A DNA stretch of 64,000 nt from Psychrobacillus sp. NEAU-3TGS (GTDB lineage: Bacteria; Bacillota; Bacilli; Bacillales_A; Planococcaceae): assembly GCF_029955155.1 (NCBI RefSeq), contig NZ_JAPNOZ010000011.1, positions 372,001-436,000 on the forward strand, in the 5' to 3' direction. Positions within the stretch are counted from its first letter, which is position 1; every line of letters starts with the position of its first letter. A model generated the notes under the pieces. That model had not been told where the DNA came from. It ran no database searches and saw only the letters and a program-made list of their open reading frames with translations. A program made the position numbers and the translations under genes. Below are positions 54,642 through 63,401 of the stretch, piece by piece.

Positions 54642-55818
54642 TCATCACTACCCCTTTCTCATTTAATAATTGCGCTGTATCTCCTTCGTTTCTCCACATT
54701 TGTCTATTCGTCCATTTCAAATGTATACCGTCTTCTTTTGCTTCAGGACCGCTTGTTACATATAAAGTTTCACCCGGCTGAATAGATATATCTGGAAAGT
54801 TATATACTTGATTGCCCGCTACGGAAACCAGCTGCCAACCTTCCATGTTCACTGCTGCATTTCCTTGGTTTGTAATACCAACGATTTCTTCCCGAACATC
54901 TTTCTCTGATATGAAAAGCGGTGTTTCTGCTACTGTTTCCTTTTCAGCAGGAAATGAATCCGCCGAAACATTATAATCTCTTCCATCTGTCTCCACTACA
55001 ATGTTTCCTAATTCTGCTGTACTATAAATTTCTGCGTTCGCTTTTTTCAATCTCGTCACAACGATAGGAGTAGGGTGACCATACATATTATTTTCCCCAT
55101 AACTTAAAATTGCTACTTCTGGTTGAACCTCACGGATAAAAGCGTCCGAACTACTTGTATCCGAACCATGATGTCCCGCTTTTAATACAGTAGATTTTAG
55201 GTCATATTTTTTTATCATGCTTTTCTCCACAGCTGCATCAGCGTCCCCAGTTAACAAGAACGACACGTCCTTATATTGGACCTTCAACACTATAGAAGCT
55301 TCATTATTTTCGTTGGCATCATCACTCGTATGCAAGACAGTTATTTCTACATCCGAATCTAAAGGAATTGTATCACCTATACTTGGTACAACAAATGGGA
55401 TATGCTTGTCCAAAATAAGCTGTAGCATCTGTTCATACGTGTCTGTACTATGCTCTTTTCCTGAATCTACAAAGTTTTTAATGGAAACAGAGTTTAATAC
55501 GGAGAGTAGTCCACCAATATGATCCGCATCTGGATGAGTTGCTACCACATAATCTAACTTCTCCACTCCCTGTTGCCGTAAATAATTCACTACGTCCTTT
55601 CCTTTTTCTTTTTTCCCTCCGTCAATAAGCATATTCTTCCCTGCAGGAGATTGAATGAGTATAGAATCTCCTTGTCCAACATCTATAAAATGAACGCTCA
55701 TTTCTTTTTTGGCGTTTGTTTCTACGTTTTTTTCTTGGCTTTTATTTTGCATTTCCATCGTGCAGCCAAATGTTATGAAAATCAAAAAAGCACTTATGAT
55801 TGATATTATATATTTCAT
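54628..55818 (-). CDS. ComEC/Rec2-like metallo-beta-lactamase-fold lipoprotein with lamin-tail domain
   Basis: 396 residues. A signal peptide ends with a lipobox-type FGC (Cys19), so the protein is probably anchored outside the membrane. The MBL fold follows (about 40-270): VHFIDVGQGDSILIQSP, ATHPDADHIGGL (metal motif HxDADH), LLTGDADAAVE, LKAGHHGSDTSS. This is the ComEC-type hydrolase core, here free and without the ComEC channel. The C-terminal 110 residues form a lamin-tail-like beta domain (VGITNQGNAAVNMEGWQLVS). Possible role: extracellular nuclease or phosphodiesterase. Function not shown. Confidence 0.87.
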   Translation of the reverse strand: MKYIISIISAFLIFITFGCTMEMQNKSQEKNVETNAKKEMSVHFIDVGQGDSILIQSPAGKNMLIDGGKKEKGKDVVNYLRQQGVEKLDYVVATHPDADHIGGLLSVLNSVSIKNFVDSGKEHSTDTYEQMLQLILDKHIPFVVPSIGDTIPLDSDVEITVLHTSDDANENNEASIVLKVQYKDVSFLLTGDADAAVEKSMIKKYDLKSTVLKAGHHGSDTSSSDAFIREVQPEVAILSYGENNMYGHPTPIVVTRLKKANAEIYSTAELGNIVVETDGRDYNVSADSFPAEKETVAETPLFISEKDVREEIVGITNQGNAAVNMEGWQLVSVAGNQVYNFPDISIQPGETLYVTSGPEAKEDGIHLKWTNRQMWRNEGDTAQLLNEKGVVMSELK

Positions 55819-55902
55819 TTTTTACCTTCCTTTTTTAGCCTTACTATTTTACCATAGAGATATTCATTGTTGGAACTCCACTTAATGAGTTTTAAAAATC
55901 CC

Positions 55903-55932
55903 TTGACAATCGCCCCATACTTGTCATATAAT
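55903..55932 (+). promoter_or_regulatory. Sigma-A promoter of queT
   Basis: Perfect -35 TTGACA (55903-55908), 18-base spacer and perfect -10 TATAAT (55927-55932), immediately upstream of the preQ1 riboswitch. Confidence 0.88.
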
Positions 55933-55951
55933 CATCAACTGTGATTATAAA

Positions 55952-55990
55952 ATGTGGTTCGAGAACCTCCCACATAAAAAAACTAAGGAG
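55952..55990 (+). promoter_or_regulatory. preQ1-I riboswitch
   Basis: Stem ATGTGG...CCACAT with the conserved internal loop TTCGAGAACCTCC, the A-rich tail and ACTAAGGAG. In the ligand-bound fold the tail pairs back with the loop and hides AAGGAG, the ribosome site of the next gene. So control is translational. Class preQ1-I by loop sequence. Confidence 0.88.
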
Positions 55991-55999
55991 AAATGAATA

Positions 56000-56482
56000 A
56001 TGAAAACAAAAACACTAGCAATAAGTGGTATTATTGCGGCTTTATATGTTGCTGTTTCACTTCTAATTGCGCCTTTTGCATTTGGTCCGTTACAGTTTCG
56101 TATTGCTGAAATGTTCAACCACCTAATTGTCTTTAATAAAAAATACTTTTTTGGAATAGTATTAGGTGTAATCGTAACGAATATGTTTTCCCCTATGGCT
56201 GCATATGATCTAACTTTTGGGGTAGCACATTCAATCATTACGTTATCACTTACTATTTTTGCTTCGAAGTTTATTAATGGACATATGGCACGCATGATAT
56301 TCAATACGTTAATCTTTACGTTCACGATGTTTATCATTGCATTCGAGTTAAAACTTGCATTTGATCTACCGTTTTTCTATACATGGTTAACAGTTGCAGC
56401 AGGTGAATTCGTAGTTTTAGCAGTAGGAATTCCTATTGTAGCTGCTTTAAACAAACGATTAAATTTCAAATCATTGATTTAA
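56000..56482 (+). CDS. queT: QueT-type queuosine precursor transporter
   Basis: 160-residue membrane protein of the QueT family (S component of energy-coupling factor transporters), with five to six helices. It begins MKTKTLAISGIIAALYVAVS and includes FGPLQFRIAEMFNHL and GVIVTNMFSPMAAYDLTFG, typical of the family. It binds preQ0/preQ1 for tRNA queuosine synthesis. The preQ1 riboswitch overlapping its ribosome site fits that role. Single gene with terminator. Confidence 0.93.
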   Translation: MKTKTLAISGIIAALYVAVSLLIAPFAFGPLQFRIAEMFNHLIVFNKKYFFGIVLGVIVTNMFSPMAAYDLTFGVAHSIITLSLTIFASKFINGHMARMIFNTLIFTFTMFIIAFELKLAFDLPFFYTWLTVAAGEFVVLAVGIPIVAALNKRLNFKSLI

Positions 56483-56489
56483 ATAACGT

Positions 56490-56530
56490 GCACCCGATTC
56501 TAACTAGAACCGGGTGCTGTTTTTATTTTT
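56490..56530. terminator. Terminator between queT and the osmoprotectant transporter genes
   Basis: GCACCCGATTCT / AGAACCGGGTGC stem (12 bp, one mismatch on the plus strand, a wobble on the minus) with a 4-base loop and a long T-rich run after it. It serves the convergent queT and opuC-like operon. Confidence 0.8.
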
Positions 56531-57416
56531 GTATCAAACCTTTCTCCACTAAGAAATCATGCGCAACGTCTTCCGCTTTTTCTCCGTCCATATCTACTTT
56601 TGCATTCATCTTTAACATATCCTCTTCGGAAATTTTCCCTGCCAGTTCATTTAATACTTTTTCGAGTTCTGGAAACTTTTCCAACGCATCTAAACGAATA
56701 ACTGGTGCAGCATCATACTTAGGGAAAAATCCTAAATCATCTTGTGTTGTCTGTAATTCAAAACGTTCAATGCGCCCATCTGTTGTAAATGCCGGAATCA
56801 CATCGACTTCCCCATTTTTTACAGCCTCATACATAAGATTTGGATCGAGACTTTTCGTTTCCGTGAATGTGAAGGGATAAGAATTGATTAAATCATCAAA
56901 ACCGTCTCCTTGTCGTTCATAAAAAGCATGAGGCGCCCCAAAGACCATATCCCCAAACCTAGAGACCTCTACAAGATCTGAATAAGTCTTTGCGTCATAA
57001 TCTTTGTCTTTCGCATAGGCTAAAGTATACGTATTTTCAAATCCTAGTGGGGTTAACCAAGTTGCTTGGAATTTTTCTTCATACCCTTTTTTCACTCGCT
57101 CCAACACACTTTCGGAGCTTTCTCCAACCTCAGATTCTTCTTTTAGAACATCCTTTAAACCTGTACCTGTATATTCTACATATAAGTCTATATCGCCTTT
57201 CTCAAGAGCTGGTGTCATAATCGCCACTTCTCCAAGTCCTTCTTTATACTCCACTTGATAATCTGTATGCTCTTCAATATATTGTCCTAAAATTTGTGGC
57301 AGTATATATTGTTCCGTCCAAGGTTTTCCACCAATAACTAGTGTTTCCTCTGAATTCGTACAGGCACCCAATAAAAGAGTCGATGCAACCCCTATCGTAA
57401 CGAACATTTTCTTCAT
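56523..57416 (-). CDS. Osmoprotectant ABC transporter, substrate-binding lipoprotein
   Basis: 297-residue binding protein of the OpuC/OpuBC/ProX class. Lipobox LLGAC (Cys about residue 19). The mature protein begins LVIGGKPWTEQYILPQILG and shows the two-lobed fold with LYVEYTGTGLKD and DVIPAFTTDGRIERF, which includes ligand-binding Tyr and Asp. Ligands are quaternary amines such as glycine betaine, choline or carnitine. Last gene of the three-gene operon. Confidence 0.92.
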   Translation of the reverse strand: MKKMFVTIGVASTLLLGACTNSEETLVIGGKPWTEQYILPQILGQYIEEHTDYQVEYKEGLGEVAIMTPALEKGDIDLYVEYTGTGLKDVLKEESEVGESSESVLERVKKGYEEKFQATWLTPLGFENTYTLAYAKDKDYDAKTYSDLVEVSRFGDMVFGAPHAFYERQGDGFDDLINSYPFTFTETKSLDPNLMYEAVKNGEVDVIPAFTTDGRIERFELQTTQDDLGFFPKYDAAPVIRLDALEKFPELEKVLNELAGKISEEDMLKMNAKVDMDGEKAEDVAHDFLVEKGLIQK

Positions 57417-57422
57417 ACGTCA

Positions 57423-58067
57423 TCATCTCCCAGTCTTTAATCCTTTTGGTGTCGCTTTTTTCTCAATCCACTTCAAGATAAGATCAAACAAAATGGCTAA
57501 TATTGTAACAGGTAATGCCCCTGCTAAGACGAGCGCATTATTATATGATTGCAAACCTCTATAAATAACATCACCTAATCCACCTGCCCCAACAAAAGTA
57601 GCAAGTGTCGCAATACCCACCGTCAAAACGGTAGCTGTTCGAATTCCTGCCATGATAAAGGGTAAAGCTAGCGGAAACTCAATCTGACGCAACAATTGAC
57701 CTGTCGTCATTCCCATTCCACGACCTGCTTCAATAATAGAATCATCGATTGTTGTAATGCCTGTATATGTATTTCGTAAAATAGGTAAAAGTGCATAAAT
57801 GATTAAGGCAATCAGTGCAGTCATAGTGCCTATTCCAATGAGTGGTACTAGAAAACCAAACAACGCTAGACTAGGAATAGTTTGAAAAATAGCAGTCACT
57901 CCAATAATCGGTTCCGCAAGTCTTCGATACCTAGCTACAAAAATTCCTAGCGGTAATGCGATACCAATACCTATCGCTAAAGCAATAAAAGATAAATAAA
58001 TATGTTGTAAAAATGCTTCTTGTATTAAATCACTTCTACTGAAAAATGTGTCTAAAAATGTTTGCAT
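57423..58067 (-). CDS. Osmoprotectant ABC transporter, permease
   Basis: 214-residue inner-membrane permease of the OpuCB/ProW type, six predicted helices. The EAA-type loop reads IIEAGRGMGMTTGQLLRQIEFPLALP (first 20 residues as given; near residue 115). It overlaps nothing but begins one base after the ATPase gene. Only one permease gene is present, so the transporter either uses a homodimer or lacks the second OpuCD-like subunit. Confidence 0.92.
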   Translation of the reverse strand: MQTFLDTFFSRSDLIQEAFLQHIYLSFIALAIGIGIALPLGIFVARYRRLAEPIIGVTAIFQTIPSLALFGFLVPLIGIGTMTALIALIIYALLPILRNTYTGITTIDDSIIEAGRGMGMTTGQLLRQIEFPLALPFIMAGIRTATVLTVGIATLATFVGAGGLGDVIYRGLQSYNNALVLAGALPVTILAILFDLILKWIEKKATPKGLKTGR

Positions 58068-59030
58068 TTACGACACCTCTTCCTTTGTGAGCATTGCACG
58101 TAGAAGAGTGGATTGGTTTACAAAGCCTAATTCCTTATTTCCTTTTTTTACAAGCAAGCTTTCGATTCCTACGTTTTCTAATAAATTGATCGCTTCTTCT
58201 ACTAATATGTTTGCTTCCACGATTAAATAGGAGGATTGTTCGCTTCGATTAAATGAAGGGATTAAATCTTGTAGCTCACGCTTTCCAATTGATTTTTTTT
58301 GATTGATACGCTCAATACCTATGAAGTCCTGAACAAATTGATTGATGGGGCTCTCTATTAGTTCAGTAGGTGTACCTGTCTGCTCAATTTGACCGTTTCT
58401 CATGATGACAATTGTATCTGCTATTTTTAATGCTTCATCCATATCATGTGTAACAAATACGATTGTTTTCTTCAGTTTTTTTTGTATATTTTTTATTTCC
58501 ATTTGTAATTGCTCTCGACTAATAGGGTCTAATGCGCTAAACGGTTCATCCATCAAAACGATATCTGGATTTCCGGCTAACGCTCTTACTACTCCTATTC
58601 GCTGCTGTTGCCCTCCGCTCAGCTCTAGTGGATATTTAGACAAGTATTCCTTCGGATCGAGGCCAACCATTTGCATTAATTCATAAACCTGTTCCGTTTT
58701 TTTTGTTTTTGTCCATCCTTTTAAATTTGGTACAAGCGATGCATTTCTTTCAACAGACATATGTGGAAACAAGCCAATTCGTTGAATAACGTAGCCAATT
58801 GTTTTTCGAAGCTCCACTGCGTCCACTGAAGAAACATCTTTACCACCTACATATACTTCTCCGGAGGTTGGAATTTCTAGCCGATTTATCATTTTCATCA
58901 ATGTTGTCTTTCCGCAACCACTTGGACCAATAAGGACCACTAACTCTTCTGTGGGAATCGTTAATGAGACATCCTTTAGAGCTTCTGTCCCATCCCCAAA
59001 CACTTTCGTTACCTTGTCAAATTGGATCAA
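58068..59030 (-). CDS. Osmoprotectant ABC transporter, ATP-binding protein
   Basis: 320-residue ATPase of the OpuCA/ProV type. Walker A GPSGCGKTT (near residue 36), Q-loop QRIGLFPHM, signature LSGGQQQRIG, Walker B IVLMDEPFSALDP and H-loop VTHDMDEA are intact. The last 60 residues form one CBS-like unit (VEEAINLLENVGIESLLVKK), as in OpuCA, where CBS domains sense ionic strength. TTG start after GGGGGAAAG. Confidence 0.93.
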   Translation of the reverse strand: MIQFDKVTKVFGDGTEALKDVSLTIPTEELVVLIGPSGCGKTTLMKMINRLEIPTSGEVYVGGKDVSSVDAVELRKTIGYVIQRIGLFPHMSVERNASLVPNLKGWTKTKKTEQVYELMQMVGLDPKEYLSKYPLELSGGQQQRIGVVRALAGNPDIVLMDEPFSALDPISREQLQMEIKNIQKKLKKTIVFVTHDMDEALKIADTIVIMRNGQIEQTGTPTELIESPINQFVQDFIGIERINQKKSIGKRELQDLIPSFNRSEQSSYLIVEANILVEEAINLLENVGIESLLVKKGNKELGFVNQSTLLRAMLTKEEVS

Positions 59031-59100
59031 CTAATCTTTCCCCCTTATTACACTATATTTAACTGTTATTATATATACCCTAAAATGTCTGTTTGAAGCA

Positions 59101-59137
59101 TAAAAAAACCAGATTCTCAATGTTATAGAATCTGGTT
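59101..59137 (-). terminator. Terminator of the LLM oxidoreductase gene
   Basis: AACCAGATTCT / AGAATCTGGTT stem with a 9-base loop; on the minus strand it runs into TTTTTTT, 10 bases past the stop codon. Confidence 0.85.
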
Positions 59138-59146
59138 TGGTTCTTA

Positions 59147-60160
59147 TTATTTCATCCCTGTCACTTCTGCTACAATTTCATAGGATCTTAAGCGAGCTTG
59201 ATGGTCATATATCGTTGAGTTAATAATTATTTCATCTGCTCCAGTTTCCTCTAAAAATGCTTGAAGCTTCTCTTTTACTTCTGCTGGATTTCCAACAATA
59301 GTCGATTTTAATTGATGAAGAATACTATCTTTTTCAAGTGGATTCCAAATCCCCTCCATTGTTTCTACTGGCGGTTGTATCTGACTAGGCATATTTCGAA
59401 TAAGACTTAAAAACTGTTGTTGATGGGTTGTAGAAAGTATTTTTGCTTCTTCTGTTGTATCCGCTGCAATGACATTAACACCAACCATTGCATATGGTTT
59501 ATCTAAGACTGCTGATGGCTCAAAATAATGACGATATCTTTCAAGCGCTGGCAATGTATTTTCCGGTGAAAAATGACTTGCAAATGAAAAAGGTAGGCCT
59601 AACTGACCAGCTAATGTGGCACTAAAGCCACTCGATCCAAGAAGCCAAATTGGTATATCCTGTCCTTCTCCTGGAATAGCTCGGACTCTATTGTGTTTAG
59701 AATTTGCATCTAAATAACCTCGAAGCTCCTCTAATTGCTGAGGAAACTCATGTCCGCTGCTTCTAGAATCACGTCGAAGAGCCATCGCGGTTGTCTGATC
59801 CGTTCCTGGAGCTCTACCTAATCCTAAATCTATTCTACCTGGGTACATAGCTTCAAGCGTTCCAAATTGCTCTGCTATAACAAGAGGTGCATGGTTTGGC
59901 AGCATAATACCACCTGATCCGACGCGGATTTTTTCTGTGGCTGCAGCTACATATCCCATCACGACAGAGGTTGCTGAACTTGCAATCCCCGGCATACTAT
60001 GATGCTCCGCAAGCCAGACACGATTATATCCCCACTTCTCTGCATGCTGTGCTAAATCTTTCGTATTTTGAAAGGCTGCTGCTGGAGTAGCCCCTTGAAT
60101 AATGGGCGCTAAATCTAATACAGAATATTTGATTTGATCTAATGTTTTAGTTGCACTCAA
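59147..60160 (-). CDS. LLM class flavin-dependent oxidoreductase
   Basis: 337-residue member of the luciferase-like monooxygenase (LLM) superfamily. Features: [20 protein letters not shown] near the N-terminus, [16 protein letters not shown], and [18 protein letters not shown], a pattern of the MsnO8/YddN-like group. An FMN-binding TIM barrel; likely uses reduced flavin supplied by another reductase. Substrate unknown. Stand-alone gene with a terminator. The B. subtilis relatives YceB and YwcH show that this subgroup is common and uncharacterised. Confidence 0.9.
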   Translation of the reverse strand: MSATKTLDQIKYSVLDLAPIIQGATPAAAFQNTKDLAQHAEKWGYNRVWLAEHHSMPGIASSATSVVMGYVAAATEKIRVGSGGIMLPNHAPLVIAEQFGTLEAMYPGRIDLGLGRAPGTDQTTAMALRRDSRSSGHEFPQQLEELRGYLDANSKHNRVRAIPGEGQDIPIWLLGSSGFSATLAGQLGLPFSFASHFSPENTLPALERYRHYFEPSAVLDKPYAMVGVNVIAADTTEEAKILSTTHQQQFLSLIRNMPSQIQPPVETMEGIWNPLEKDSILHQLKSTIVGNPAEVKEKLQAFLEETGADEIIINSTIYDHQARLRSYEIVAEVTGMK

Positions 60161-60240
60161 TTATCTCGTCTCCTTACTTCTAATTCATCGTACTGCATTA
60201 ACGATAGCGTACAACGAGATAAAAGAAAAATAATTGAACT

Positions 60241-60296
60241 TAAAAAGAGCAGATTCATACACCTTATCCTCGTGTAAAAAATCTGCTGCTTTTTGC
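60241..60296 (-). terminator. Terminator of the chemoreceptor gene
   Basis: Minus-strand AAAAAGCAGCAGATT / AATCTGCTCTTTTT hairpin with a short bulge and a long loop, followed by T residues, starting at the stop codon. Confidence 0.65.
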
Positions 60297-62030
60297 TTAA
60301 TTCAATTTAAAATCGGAAACTACATCTTGAAGTTTCTCAGACATTTCTGCTAAAGAACGGGATGCTGCTGTCATTTCAATCATGGATGCATATTGTTCTT
60401 CCGCTGCTGCAACAACATTTTGTGTGTAATCCGTAGATTTTTCTATAACATCTTTTGTATTGTTTACTTGTGTTACAAGAACTTCCGCATTACTATTTAT
60501 TCCTTGAATTTCTGATGAAATAATAGATAATTTACTATTAATAGTATTTATGTCTTCGGCTATTTTTTCGAACGTTTCACCTGCGTTTGAAACGTACTTC
60601 ATACCATTTTCTATTGTTATTTTTCCTTCATTTACGGTTTGGACAGTATGAGTTGTATCTATTTGAATCTCATTAATAAGCGAGGAAATATTTTTTGCTG
60701 CATTTCCTGATTCCTCTGCTAACTTTCTTACTTCATCAGCCACTACTGCAAAACCTTTACCATGCTCGCCTGCTCGAGCAGCTTCAATTGCAGCGTTCAG
60801 AGCTAGTAAATTCGTTTGCTCTGCAATGCTCGTAATTACATTAATAATTTCCCCAATTTCTTGAGATTTTCTTTCTAATACAATCATCGCTTCTGTTGTT
60901 ACCGTACTTTGATTGTTAATTTGATTCATCTGTTCCACGGTTTGTTTAATCACTTCATTACCAGAAAGAGAAATTTTAGAAGTTTCAATGGATAGGTCAT
61001 TTAACTCTTTAATATTGGTTGTTATTTCTGTAATGCTAGATGAAATTTGGGAAACAGAGTTTTTCGCTTCCTGCACTCCAAATAACTGACTTTCTTGTCC
61101 GGAAGAAATTTGTTGGATAGACTCCGTGATTTCCTCTGATGCTCTACTAGTTTGTTCACTGCTGGCAGTCAGTTCTTCAGAGGTAGCTGCTACTTGCTGT
61201 GCCGACATAGATACCGATTCAATTACTTCTCTTAGATTTGTTGTCATTGCATTTATTCCACTAGCTAGATTACCTAGCTCATCCTTATTTTTGACCTTTA
61301 TATGCTCAATTGCTAAGTCTTGTTGAGCAATCAAATTTACACTATCAGCGATTAATTTAATTGGATTACCCAGATGTCTTGCGAACAATACAATGACGAT
61401 TAAACCAATTATCGTACTTAAAACTAGTGTAGTCACAATAGTCATAAGTATGGAATTAATCCCCTTATTAAAATCTTCCATATATGTTCCTGCGCTTATG
61501 ACCCATCCCCAATTTGGATCTATTGTATTATAGGTGATTTTTGTTGCCGCAGTTTCAGGCTGATTTGGTAAGTCCCATTTATAATAATAATAACCTCCTC
61601 CCGCTTCTGCAATTTTAATCATGTCCTGAACAATGTATTTCCCATCCATGTCTTTCGTTTCCCATCCATTGGTTCCTTCTATAGTAGGATGGGCAATTTC
61701 TTCTCCGTTCTTTCCATAAATCACAAAGTAACCATTTGCTCCTAAGTCTACTTTGCTCGTTATGGCCCGCTTCCCATCACTTTGTAATTCACCAATTAAA
61801 TATTGCTTTACTTGTTCTTGCGCTTCTTCTAGCGTTAGATCACCGTTTTCAACGGCCTCATTTTTAGAATCAATTAGTATTAGTGCCATTTCTACGCCAT
61901 TCTTAAGTGTTTTTTCTCCTAGCTCATCAAGATTTTTTTTAGCCGAAGTATAACCACTAACTCCTATTATTAAACTAGGTATCAATAACAGACATATAGA
62001 AATGATAAAAAGCTTTGAACGTATTTTCAT
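60297..62030 (-). CDS. Methyl-accepting chemotaxis protein
   Basis: 577-residue chemoreceptor. Transmembrane helix 1 is at residues 7-27. A periplasmic-side Cache-type sensor domain follows (about 30-185; [15 protein letters not shown] and [14 protein letters not shown] are typical of the single Cache_2 domain). Helix 2 is at about 190-215, then HAMP (about 215-270) and the signalling domain, whose hairpin tip reads [20 protein letters not shown]. Adaptation sites lie in the flanking helices. Ligand unknown; Cache_2 receptors often sense small organic acids. Solitary gene, no che genes nearby. Confidence 0.94.
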   Translation of the reverse strand: MKIRSKLFIISICLLLIPSLIIGVSGYTSAKKNLDELGEKTLKNGVEMALILIDSKNEAVENGDLTLEEAQEQVKQYLIGELQSDGKRAITSKVDLGANGYFVIYGKNGEEIAHPTIEGTNGWETKDMDGKYIVQDMIKIAEAGGGYYYYKWDLPNQPETAATKITYNTIDPNWGWVISAGTYMEDFNKGINSILMTIVTTLVLSTIIGLIVIVLFARHLGNPIKLIADSVNLIAQQDLAIEHIKVKNKDELGNLASGINAMTTNLREVIESVSMSAQQVAATSEELTASSEQTSRASEEITESIQQISSGQESQLFGVQEAKNSVSQISSSITEITTNIKELNDLSIETSKISLSGNEVIKQTVEQMNQINNQSTVTTEAMIVLERKSQEIGEIINVITSIAEQTNLLALNAAIEAARAGEHGKGFAVVADEVRKLAEESGNAAKNISSLINEIQIDTTHTVQTVNEGKITIENGMKYVSNAGETFEKIAEDINTINSKLSIISSEIQGINSNAEVLVTQVNNTKDVIEKSTDYTQNVVAAAEEQYASMIEMTAASRSLAEMSEKLQDVVSDFKLN

Positions 62031-62215
62031 TTGTTTTTCCCCTTTGATAAAATTATAAGCAATACATGGTAGTCCTTCTATTGCATCAAAATCTCAACAA
62101 TTGTATGTATTTTTCGACTACAAGTAATTTATCGACAAAAAAATATAATCTTTAATACCTAACTCATAGTAAATGTAACCTATACAATTTTCCAGTTGAT
62201 TTACAAATTTCAAAC

Positions 62216-62256
62216 AAAAGAGATCATCCCTATTTAAAGGAAATGATCTCTTTTTT
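62216..62256 (-). terminator. Terminator of the ring-cleaving dioxygenase gene
   Basis: AAAAGAGATCAT / ATGATCTCTTTT hairpin with a 17-base loop region that also pairs partly; T-run on both strands. Located 5 bases past the stop codon. Confidence 0.85.
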
Positions 62257-62261
62257 CACTC

Positions 62262-63239
62262 TTATTCTTTTACAAAATCAATTGTACTTCTTACCGTATC
62301 GATTGGACGAACTAAGCTTTCTATTTGTGCACGCTTTGGTTCTAAAAACGGTGGTAACGATAACTTTTCTCCAAGCGTTTCATAAGGTTCATCTCCCATA
62401 AACCCTGGACCATCTGTTGCAAATTCAAACAAAATGCCATTTGCAACTCTTGCATATAAACTTTGGAAGAAGAAACGATCCACAAAACCAGATGTTTGGA
62501 ATCCAAAGCTCTCCATTCGATTCGTCCATTCATCTAAAACTGAACGATCTTCTACACGGAATGCTGCATGATGGACTGTTCCAAAACCTTGTCTACCAGG
62601 AGGGAGAATAATATTTTTCTCCACAATTACTTGAGCACCGTTTCCTCCTTCTCCAACTTCAAATAAATGCAAAGATCCTTCCTGTGCAATTTCTTTAAAT
62701 AGCATTACTTTTTCTAACACTTCTTTCATATAATCGAACTCAGCAATTCGAATATGAATCGGTCCTAGTCCTGTAATAGCATACTCTAAAGGAATTGGTC
62801 CCTTTTGCCATGGTGTTCCAGATGCAATTCCTTCATTATTTTCATCTGACACTAATTGATATTGTTGGTCATCAAAGTCTACAAAAGAAAGAACCTTTAC
62901 ACCGAATTGTTCTTGAATTCCAGTATGCTTCACTTCTAACCGATCAAAACGCTTTACCCAGTAGTCTAGGGCAGCATCACTTGGCACGCGGAAACCTGTT
63001 TTATATATTTCATTTGTTCCATGAGTTCCTTTTGGGATACCTGGGAAATCGAAAAATGTCATATCTGTTCCTGCTCCACCTACATCATCGGCAAAAAACA
63101 GGTGGTATGTTTGAATATCATCTTGATTTACTGTTTTTTTAACTAAACGCATACCTAATGTATATGTGAAAAATTTATAGTTTTCTTCTGCACTACTTGT
63201 AATTGCAGTTACATGGTGCATACCTTTTAAATGATTCAT
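62262..63239 (-). CDS. Ring-cleaving dioxygenase / glyoxalase (MhqO-type)
   Basis: 325-residue VOC-family protein with two paired glyoxalase domains. HHVTAITSS (His ligand) opens domain one, and GTVHHAAFRVEDRSVLDEW (near residue 210) opens domain two; a late Glu lies in GILFEFATDGPGF. It resembles B. subtilis MhqO/YdfO, hydroquinone-responsive extradiol dioxygenases. Start chosen at ATG 63239, eight bases after GGAGG; the ATG at 63254 overlaps the ribosome site. Metal is likely Fe(II) or Mn(II). No MhqR-like regulator is adjacent. Confidence 0.88.
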   Translation of the reverse strand: MNHLKGMHHVTAITSSAEENYKFFTYTLGMRLVKKTVNQDDIQTYHLFFADDVGGAGTDMTFFDFPGIPKGTHGTNEIYKTGFRVPSDAALDYWVKRFDRLEVKHTGIQEQFGVKVLSFVDFDDQQYQLVSDENNEGIASGTPWQKGPIPLEYAITGLGPIHIRIAEFDYMKEVLEKVMLFKEIAQEGSLHLFEVGEGGNGAQVIVEKNIILPPGRQGFGTVHHAAFRVEDRSVLDEWTNRMESFGFQTSGFVDRFFFQSLYARVANGILFEFATDGPGFMGDEPYETLGEKLSLPPFLEPKRAQIESLVRPIDTVRSTIDFVKE

Positions 63240-63329
63240 ATTAAATTCCTCCATTTTATATTACCTTTAATTAAAACTTCTCTAATTCGAAGTAATTTTA
63301 ACATGATAAAAAATCCATGTCAAACAAAT

Positions 63330-63370
63330 AGAAACTGTCCTCAAAACTTTAAAGCATTGGGACAGTTTCT
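63330..63370 (-). terminator. Terminator after the ornithine cyclodeaminase-like gene
   Basis: Inverted repeat AGAAACTGTCC / GGACAGTTTCT (11 bp) with a 19-base loop, 31 bases past the stop codon; the T-rich tail on the minus strand is weak (TATTTGTTTG). Confidence 0.5.
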
Positions 63371-63401
63371 AATGTTATTATGGTCATATTTATTAGAAAC
63401 A

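Noticed and set aside
55945-56337. Minus-strand frame of 130 codons opposite queT
   Set aside because: Antisense shadow of queT with no ribosome site; queT has promoter, riboswitch and family motifs.
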